Shown one piece after another: positions 57,901-64,000 of a stretch of 64,000 bases of DNA. Position 1 is the first letter of the stretch; every line of letters starts with the position of its first letter. The notes below the pieces were generated by a model that worked only from the letters and a program-made list of their open reading frames with translations, ran no database searches and was not told the DNA's origin. The stretch spans positions 30,114,626-30,178,625 of the forward strand of contig OY855906.1 of assembly GCA_963693305.1 (NCBI GenBank). The letters run 5' to 3'. The DNA is from Meandrina meandrites (lineage: Eukaryota; Cnidaria; Anthozoa; Scleractinia; Meandrinidae). Position numbers and translations under genes: made by a program.

Positions 57901-60900
57901 AGTCTATAGAAAACAAATTTTAAACGTACAGACGTTTCGTTCAGACCTTTCGGACATTTGGACGTTTGATACAGTTTGATACAACCGAGTTTAACAACGA
58001 CGGTTCCAGGCCAGGAGATGGAGATCATTGACAGCCACCTCAAATATACGTGCTCAGTAGTGACTAGCTAAAAAGCTAACCAACCGACGAGCATGTGTAG
58101 ACAACTGTCCCTGGACCCTCTCTTCCTCCTTGTGTGACAGAGAGAAGGCCAGAACTGGACGAATACTTGAATTGACCGCTTGATCCAGAGTCCAACATAT
58201 AATGTTTAAAATATATTTGCAGTAAAGTGCTAACCTAAGAAGGGCTGAAACAATTGGATGCCTCGCTCTCGCCGGTTTCTATAGGCTTTTGATAGTTGGC
58301 TCGGAGCTTCGCCCAGGCCAACTTTAAGCAGATCTGATAGAAACCTCAAGCTTACCGTCTTATTGTTAATTGAAAAGCTCTAGTCAAGTGTTAAATCACT
58401 TACTTGCTATTTAACTTGAAATTTGTCTTCTGTTATAGTGGATCCACCCATCAACTTTCAAAAAGAGGTACAAAGTTTGTGATATAAGTGCTGACATAAA
58501 AAAGGAACCAAACAACTGGTTACAAACAGACTTTATTAATGTCAAGAACGCCAAGCGGCTGGATATTGAAGTTTCTTACAGCCTCCTTATCTGTCCTAAA
58601 GATTCTAGTCGATACTGCAAAACATACTTAACTCTCTATTCTTACCACACTGATTCCAAAGATCCTGTCCCTGACCCAACTAAAGTCGTGTTTCAGAAAG
58701 AAGCAGTTATAACACCACCAACGTTGCCTTCTACTGGAACAGTTCAAGACGTATTTCGTGCTTCAGTGGTCACTAAAGCCAAAGGCATTTATCTGGTATT
58801 CTTAGATGAAGGAGCCTGCCTGACAATGACTAAAGTCGTTATACGCTACAGATTCTGCCCTGAGATGGGCAGTACCTTAGTGACGTTTCCAAGAACAGTT
58901 GCCCCAGCAAATGACTCAGATCTAATCGAACAAGTAGGAAAATGTACTGATATTAACTCAATTAATAAAGTCAAGCTATCAAGTGTGTGTCTCAGTAATG
59001 GAGAATGGAACATTACAGATGACTTGGTGTGTCTTTGTAAAGTTGGTTACCAGCTTTTCAATGGAACTATCACTCCGCTGAAATGTAAAGGTTAGCTGTG
59101 ATGTTAGCTTTTAATGTTTTGTGAACGTAACACTTAATGTGGATGGTTCTGGTGTATTCTAAGTAGATAAGATGGCAGTAATGATACGTATTGTAAGTAG
59201 GTTATTGTAGTACATTGTAACCAACAGCAGTAATTTGTTGTATTGAAAAAAAATGTGGATGGTGTTCCTATTGGACAATAACCATTTTACAGTCAAAACT
59301 ACGTTCAATCACGAGTTATGTGGAACTTAGCAGAGAATCAAAGCGCAAGTTTGAAGTCTTTACACGCACGCGAGCTGTTAATTGTTTTAGACTGTCCATT
59401 TTTTTTGGCATAATAGTAACGGATTTGTCGCCAACATTAATGCTACTACACCACAGAAACTAAGAAGAATTTTTAACTAAGTGCGCTCAATGAAAGCATA
59501 AAGCACTCAAGAAGTTCAAACTTGTTTGAAAAAAAAATAACTAATCCACAGTTAACTCATAGTGCGACAATAAAACACACAAAGCATCTGCTAAACATTC
59601 AATCTGTCACACAGGGCTGATAATTGAAGCGTTTACTTCAGCAATGAGTGGCTGTAAATTGCGTTCTTGAGAGGTTACAACGCAAGGGATTTTTAGCCCT
59701 AATGTTACTTTCGGAACATAACGGTATTCAAATCACCAAGGGAAGACAAAAGTCATTATTTTTTTTATTTTAAAATGGTTGTATTGACTGTAGATCTCAT
59801 ATAACACAGCCGCTTGTGCAGTGTGTACTGCTCTAATTACATAACATTGCAATATTGGTAAAGATAATGCTGCAGTGCTGGTGTTTTGTCCATTATCTAG
59901 AATGTCAAAGTGGTTCATATAAGAGTAGAGTCAGCAATACCAAATGTCGTCAATGTCCTGTGAACTCAGCTTCTAATGCAGAGAGAACAGCTTGTACTTG
60001 TGATAGTGGATTCTATAAATTATCAGATTTGGCAGACTGCAAAGGTAATGAAGAATACTTATACTGACTTGTCCCTTTTTAGTGAAGATTTGATGCCATT
60101 TTATATTTCAATTGAAAAAATATATATTCCTTTGGTTAAAACATTCAGAATTTTAAAATAGAAATAACTTGCGAAGCTCAGAAAGTACAGGCACACGACA
60201 GATAAAATTTACTTTATTTTTTTATCTATTTTTTATAGATTGATACAGGTTAATTCATTTCTTTTTTTCCACATGTAACAAATATTTCATTTATCTGTTT
60301 TATTCAACAATTGTAATACATAGGAATAAGAGTGAGCATACCTTCAACGAACGGTTGTTTTCAAAGACAGAAAATTTAATATTTTAGGGGGTGGGTTGGG
60401 AAATTGCGAAAAAATGCAGCCCCAACCCTGCCGTAGTGCATATCGGCCCCCACAACCCAGCCCCACCCCATCCCCCGCCCTTCTTCCACTTCCTTCGCTC
60501 AGTCTTATAAATGATTTCAACATATAAATCAGTTATCATTTCTTTCTTAGTTCTACCACAAGCTCCACTCAAGGCAAACATTACCGTTGTCAAGGCAAAA
60601 TATGTTGTCATCAGCTGGCACCGCTCGCCAGATGATAATGGAACGCTCAGATATGCTGTGGACTGCTTCAAGTGCAAGTCAAACAAAGACAAGCGCTGTT
60701 ACGAGGCGTGTGACCGACAAGTACGATATTCACCAAGAAAAGAGAACATCACTGGCGTCAACGTAACAGTGAACGGTTTATCATCGTCCAGCTTTTATCT
60801 GTTCAGAGTTTACTCTTTGAATGAATTAAATCAAGAAGAGACAGACAAGGATAAATGGAAGTTCGCTACAGTGTTCGTGGAAACAAAAGGTGAATTAAAA

Positions 60901-63900
60901 AACGACAGAATAGTACTAGTTTTGTTCAGCTCATTAGATCAGAACAGAAAGGCTTAGAAGTCTCCTAACACCTACGACGTGATGTTCAAATCACAGCGAG
61001 CTTGAGCTCCACTTTTCTAATGTTTAACCCAAAATAGCACACAGCTGTTTCGACAAAGGTTATCCTATACAGAAGCGCAAAACGTATGCAACTATCAGGT
61101 AGCAGGGTATCATGGGTAACGGTACTTTACCTTTGCTTTATTAAAGTTCACGATGAAGGAAACAACACTGACAACGTGTACTCATGCATTTTCCTTTCAT
61201 CGCGCAGAAACACCGCGGGCTTCGATCAAACATTGGAGAACTACCGTTACCCATAATACCTTTACGAATTGCCGCCCTTGCTCTTTCGCTTTTCCATGAC
61301 AACCTTTCTAGAAACAGCTGCGTTCATCCGGATTTGTCATGGGCTGACATACCGGCGTGTAGGCCCACATTTGGGTCATACGCCTGACAAAACGAGTCAG
61401 CAAGTGAAGCAAGCTGGCGAGACGCAAAAAAGTGAGCCGGTCCTGATCTCAGTGAATTTTTCATTTTCACACCGACAACCACAGAAATGCGATAAGCGAA
61501 AAAAATCTCACCGCGAAGTTTCACGGGAAAATTTGGTGTTTAAAAAGGCTTTTAAAATATCTCGAACATTCAAGTAGAAATTAAGAAACGAGATGTAGTA
61601 ACCCTTCTGTTGGTATGCAAAAGAAGATAAAAGGAGTACCATTTTCAATGAAACTTATATGAAAGGGGTGCCTTTACTGTCAAAAATGAGAAATGAAAGG
61701 GCAAAGGTTGGACCTCAGGCGGAGTCTCCCCGTATAAAAAAAAAAATAGCCCCCCCCCCCCCCCCCCCCCTCCCACGGGGCACCACGAGAGATAAAATGA
61801 TCAAGCTTTCCCTATTAAAGCTTCGTAAGCTCAGATCCTGTGGAGATATCACTGCCAGTAACCTTGCTTCAAAAATCTGTTCACGAATAAGAGGTCAGGT
61901 TCACAACCCATTGGAAAACGAGCCCTCGTATGAGAGTCTGGATGGGATTAACTGGCCAAAATTTTAACTGACAACTGACATTTGTAGTTGGTTGCAGATT
62001 GGCAACTGAAAAAAGACCTGATTGTCCCTAATATCTACGAAACCCGATGTAAAATAATAACATTGTTCGACTCTTTTTAAGATATAAAAATACTGCAAGG
62101 ACTGGTCAGACAACGTGAAAAGGCGTAAATATAATGAATGAAACGCGAATTTACATGGTCTTTATATAATAAGCCGGAAATAACATGACATGGCTACGCG
62201 ATGTGTAACAATACAGATTATTATTATAATGAAATAAAAACGGAAATACAGTATAATAGAAATAAGGAAAAAGCTGATTATATTACATTTGGTCTCTTCT
62301 GTTAAGACCTGCAGGGTCCAGTGTGTTTCCTCTGAGGATGTATACTGTATTTCCGTTTTTATTTCATTATTATCTTTCTGTATTTTTCCACATCACGTAG
62401 CCATGTCATGTTATTTCCGGCTTATTGTATAAAGACCATGTAAATTCGCGTTTCAGTCAATAAACCTAAAGAAGGCTTGTGTTGGCCAGCCGAAATATTT
62501 TATTTACGCCTTTTCACGTTGTCTGACCAGTCCTTGCAGTATTTCTATATAATATTTTATTTTGACTGGTCGCGATCTAGTTTGATCCAACGTAGAGCAA
62601 GTTTTTATCGCACACGGTTTTTGCAGTCGTCTAAACCTATAACAGTTCGACTCTTTTTGTCCAACAAATGTATGTTCTATACTAAATCTTAGCAGCAGAT
62701 GCAAGAGTGTCATATTTCGTTAACAGTATTAAACAAGAGGTATTTTTTTGTTGTTTTCCAATAAAGCCTCTGACCAGAAACCCATAAGTTCCTCCTCTGA
62801 CACAGTAGCTCTACTGTCACTACTCTTTTCACCACAAGCGCCTGTTAGACCTGCCAGCCCGAGTGCAATAGTCCTTTCCGACTATTTCATATAAGCCAAT
62901 CACCATCGAGGCATTTCTAAACAAAACCCAATTAAACTAAATTGTAATAAAGAACTGTTCCCATATGTGTTTTAATTTTTTTCCAAGAGGGCAGGGTAAC
63001 GAATCCTGCAATCTGATTGGTTCTTAGCGCGGGCAAGATTCTCCTATATCTGCCCACGGGCAACGGTAACGCTTTCGTCAGTTTGATTTGGCGCGAGGCG
63101 AACGAGCCCTCGAAAGTTTTGCTCTCCAAAGTTAATGTAATTGCTCACCAACCGTTGTAAATGTGAAAGGAAAAGTAAGCAGTGGAATTAAAGGCCTTGA
63201 AGTTCTCCAAAAGGCGAGTATTGATTCTCTTTATTGACAAAATCAAGTTGTACAAGTTTTATGGCCGTAGTTTCTCGATCGTTGTTTGTGCATTATTTAC
63301 AATGATTTTCACGCCATTGCGCTTACCTGCAAGTCGCCGGCTTAGTCACATACCCGATTGATTCTTTCAAAAGCTAACTTAGTAACGGAATTAAAGGTCT
63401 TGAAGTTCTCCAATAGGCGGGTATTTTTTGTATTTATTGACAAAATCAAGTTATAGTTTGTCGATTGTTGTTTATGTATTCGCACTGATTTTCACACCGT
63501 AATGCGGTTTACTACAAGTCGCTGGTTTACAGACTCGATTTTTCCTTTTAAACGCTTTGCCTTTCCGCTACTTTTCCCCAAAACCGAATACTGCTTATCA
63601 CCATTCAAGAAAATGAGATGTTTTGATTAAAAACAGTTAAATTAATTCTCGCAAAATTGTGCCGTGTGCAGATAACCAAACTACACAAACAAATTTCATT
63701 CAATTCCACTTTCGTGACTCGAGATTTTTTTTTTTCTCTCTCTTTTGCTGCTACATTGTGCTTCTTTTTTATTATTAAAGTTACTTTTCTCTTTTTTTCA
63801 GATGACCTTTTCCGTGAGTACTGTTCAGTTTAGCGAATTTATTTTGTTTGGCGGAAAACAAATCATTCTCCACGTTAGGCGCAGCTTTTAGCGATCGATT

Positions 63901-64000
63901 CAACATGCACATTGGATGCGCGCGTATAATACAATTACATTTTGCAAGACAATCTTTTTAGATTTTTTTTTAACCAAGTTAGAAAAAAATAAATAAGTTA
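48938..64000 (+). CDS. Eph-type receptor (ectodomain exons; 3' end outside window)
   Basis: Coding exons seen with confidence: 48938-48995, 55801-55874, 58439-59090, 59901-60044, 60551-60889, all phase-compatible (422 codons plus one base). They encode a signal peptide, an ephrin ligand-binding domain, a cysteine-rich region and one fibronectin type III domain in the order of Eph receptors. Eph receptors bind membrane-anchored ephrins on neighbouring cells and signal through a cytoplasmic kinase. Here the membrane and kinase exons must lie beyond 64000, so kinase type is unknown. Vertebrate Ephs have two FN3 repeats; only one is found in the 3.1 kb that follow. Two weak candidate exons (62767-62862 and 63802-63813) fit in phase. 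The first coding exon resembles that of the DDR-like gene 1. Confidence 0.9.
49558..49718. mobile_element. 161-bp MITE
   Basis: The ends cagtggcggatccag and ctggatctgccactg are inverted repeats. caagt lies directly outside both ends (49553-49557 and 49719-49723). The terminal sequence is like many hAT-type MITEs, but the short flanking repeat does not settle the class. Confidence 0.75.
49975..50176 (-). mobile_element. tRNA-derived SINE, diverged copy
   Basis: The minus strand reads gaagtggcctaattagt (A box), gggtttgagccctggcc (B box), gtcttgcgctgggcaag, caggtttataaatgggta, then gcctgcaatggactagcagc. Same family as 44849-45118. Confidence 0.8.
50321..50396. repeat. 76-bp hairpin
   Basis: acaattattcgcc...gtgaatctcggtg pairs with ccgagattcac...ggcgaataattgt. 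Flanking taaaattta and ttagtctaatttt extend it loosely. Confidence 0.7.
50901..53650. mobile_element. 2.75 kb Mutator-like element with 10-bp target duplication
   Basis: Flanked by gcctgtaact (50891-50900) and gcctgtgact (53651-53660), a 10-bp duplication with one change. Terminal inverted repeats of about 85 bp start aatccagttctggccctctc (left) and tagtccagttctgttcctct (right, inverted). No transposase frame was recognised; the interior carries a 42-bp minisatellite. It is inserted in repeat copy C in intron 1 of the Eph-type gene. Duplications of 9-10 bp are the hallmark of Mutator-like elements. Confidence 0.85.
52606..52960. repeat. 42-bp minisatellite with TTCGAA palindromes
   Basis: Units start cgaacggttgaccaaaccgt at 52606, 52648, 52690, 52732, 52774, 52816 and 52858, the last ones degenerate. 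Each unit contains ccgttcgaacgg, a 12-bp palindrome. Because 42 is a multiple of three, frames stay open on both strands (plus strand KPFERxEKFSERLT repeats). Confidence 0.9.
55801..55874 (+). CDS. Eph-type gene exon 2: start of ephrin-binding domain
   Basis: Acceptor gtttctcaacag|AA joins exon 1 in phase 1 (G+AA = Glu). It encodes EILVNEPSSEGLWHWNIQTD then TQGSG, phase 0 out, donor GGG|GTGAGT. It matches the E-x-L-L-x-T...W start of Eph ligand-binding domains. Confidence 0.9.
56118..56268 (+). repeat. 150-bp fragment of the 2.1 kb repeat
   Basis: gtgatttgagaagtggtgca ... tttatgcagagaactga repeats 54033-54178 of copy C almost exactly. It is isolated in intron 2, so it may be a short local duplication. 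Confidence 0.8.
57216..57325 (+). mobile_element. SINE fragment
   Basis: Head tctcagtagcacagtggtta (A box) and gggttcaattcccat (B box, about 57273-57287), then gtgaactcagatatttttcg. It ends about 90 bp before the second Mutator-like element. Confidence 0.7.
57423..58162. mobile_element. 740-bp Mutator-like deletion derivative
   Basis: Flanked by gtacttgaat (57413-57422) and atacttgaat (58163-58172). Its ends (agaccatttctggccatctc and inverted tcgtccagttctggccttct) match those of the 2.75 kb element. Inner segments also match that element's inner left (gacgaaaag...catctccgcctcttt) and right (tttgaatacatc, tcttcgattggcatac) parts. It is therefore an internally deleted relative, in intron 2 of the Eph-type gene. 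Confidence 0.85.
58439..59090 (+). CDS. Eph-type gene exon 3: ephrin-binding domain and first cysteine-rich part
   Basis: Acceptor ctgttatag, phase 0 in, phase 1 out, donor AAAG|GTTAGC. It encodes WIHPSTFKKRYKVCDIS, NNWLQTDFINVKNAKRLDIE, the AVITPPTLPSTGTVQDVFRA segment and GIYLVFLDEGACLTMTKVVI then RYRFCP. These follow the Eph ligand-binding fold closely (NWLRT-FI, GFYLAFQD-GAC, YYKKCP in the family). It ends with NGEWNI, CLCKVGYQ and CK, the start of the sushi/EGF-like cysteine-rich region. Intron 2 upstream holds the SINE and the Mutator derivative. Confidence 0.95.
59901..60044 (+). CDS. Eph-type gene exon 4: cysteine-rich (ephrin-receptor-like) repeat
   Basis: Acceptor cattatctag|AA, phase 1 in and out (144 nt), donor AAAG|GTAATG. 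It encodes CQSGSYKS, CRQCPVNSASN and TACTCDSGFYKL then DC, the C-G-x-Y-K...C-x-x-CP...C-x-C pattern of the Eph cysteine-rich region. Confidence 0.95.
60551..60889 (+). CDS. Eph-type gene exon 5: fibronectin type III domain
   Basis: Acceptor atttctttcttag|TT, phase 1 in and out (339 nt), donor AAAAG|GTGAAT. It encodes PQAPLKANITVVKAKYVVIS W, NGTLRYAVDC, VNVTVNGLSSSSFYLFRVYS and KWKFATVFVETK. The W in strand B and the L/Y-F-R-V-Y in strands E-F are typical for FN3. The domain contains an extra cysteine-rich C-C' region (CFKCKSNKDKRCYEAC), as in the first FN3 of Eph receptors. Confidence 0.94.
61042..61320. mobile_element. 279-bp MITE
   Basis: The left end cagctgtttcgacaaaggtt is inverted at the right end (aacctttctagaaacagctg). 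Inner words also pair (atgggtaacggta/taccgttacccat). The terminal aaaggttrtc resembles the MITE at 25736-26007. Confidence 0.75.
62082..62550. mobile_element. 0.47 kb foldback element
   Basis: The left arm (atataaaaatactgcaagga, ctggtcagacaacgtgaaaa, ggccgg-like centre) and right arm (ttttcacgttgtctgaccag ... tccttgcagtatttctatat) are complementary over about 180 bp. The loop holds ggtctcttctgttaagacct. Confidence 0.85.
62767..62862 (+). CDS. candidate Eph-type gene exon: extracellular stalk
   Basis: Acceptor ttgttttccaataaag|CC, phase 1 in, open for 96 nt to a weak donor CCCGA|GTGCAA, phase 1 out. It would encode a Ser/Pro-rich segment (ASDQKPISSSSDTVALLSLL, then FSPQAPVRPASP). The phase fits the FN3 exon before it, and the GTGCAA donor is like that of exon 4 in gene 1. 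No domain was recognised; it may be chance. Confidence 0.3.
63184..63570. repeat. 203-bp tandem duplication, diverged
   Basis: ggaattaaaggccttgaagt at 63184 recurs at 63387 (ggaattaaaggtcttgaagt), and the copies stay alignable (tattgacaaaatcaagtt, gattttcac, caagtcg). Confidence 0.8.
63802..63813 (+). CDS. candidate 12-nt microexon of the Eph-type gene
   Basis: A strong pyrimidine tract and acceptor (ctctttttttcag) are followed after only 12 bases by a consensus-like donor, TTCC|GTGAGT. With phase 1 in and out it would add D/N-D-L-F. A microexon this short cannot be shown from sequence alone. Confidence 0.25.

Larger units (their letters stand above)
60890..62766. other. Eph-type gene intron 5
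   Basis: No second FN3 exon recognised. It holds a MITE (61042-61320), a repeat block with a C run (61640-61790) and a foldback element (62082-62550). Confidence 0.5.

Noticed and set aside
1..64000. CRISPR arrays, operons or prokaryotic promoters
   Set aside because: The window is clearly an intron-rich animal genome; all repeat arrays are satellites or transposons without spacer structure.

Overview
The window is eukaryotic. Every convincing gene is split into exons with GT-AG borders, and most of the rest is intron and intergenic DNA packed with mobile elements. The gene content (two animal receptor tyrosine kinases), the tRNA-like SINEs, a Crypton/KIAA1958-like remnant, RTE-like and zinc-knuckle LINE pieces and the AT-rich introns suggest an anthozoan cnidarian, most likely a stony coral. 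The organism call is an inference; the gene calls are not.

Gene 1 (+, 6039-41584) is a complete receptor tyrosine kinase in 16 coding exons. All exon phases agree and the joined frame is 2316 nt (771 residues plus stop). Order: signal peptide, discoidin (F5/8 type C) domain, DDR-type second discoidin-like domain, short stalk, one membrane helix, basic juxtamembrane segment, acidic repeat-like linker, complete kinase domain, 20-residue tail with two YVN motifs. The ectodomain is DDR-like, but the kinase reads like the FGFR/VEGFR/RET class and lacks the usual DDR kinase signature.

Gene 2 (+, 48938 to beyond the window end) begins with a signal-peptide exon of the same length (58 nt) and phase as that of gene 1, and 12 of 19 residues match. 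It then carries an Eph ectodomain: ephrin-binding domain, cysteine-rich region and one fibronectin type III domain. Its membrane and kinase exons lie past the right edge. So two head-to-tail RTK genes share a leader exon but have unrelated ligand-binding regions. An orphan exon-like segment between them (45205-45304) may be a relic of a third member.

Mobile DNA fills the introns. It includes three copies of one about 2.1-2.3 kb repeat (8412-10496; 34314-37885; 50755-55763), two of which are broken by nested insertions. There is a 4.27 kb TTAA-flanked inverted-repeat element with a duplicated core (26651-30915), a foldback element with a 7-bp target duplication (35865-37359) and two Mutator-like elements with 10-bp target duplications (50901-53650; 57423-58162). 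There is also a 5'-truncated RTE-like LINE with a 12-bp target duplication (19761-21879), two older LINE fragments, a Crypton-like pseudogene, seven SINEs, several hairpin MITEs, a 42-bp minisatellite and two large tetranucleotide arrays. The left 6 kb holds repeats and two weak exon candidates. No rRNA, functional tRNA, CRISPR or prokaryotic operon was seen.
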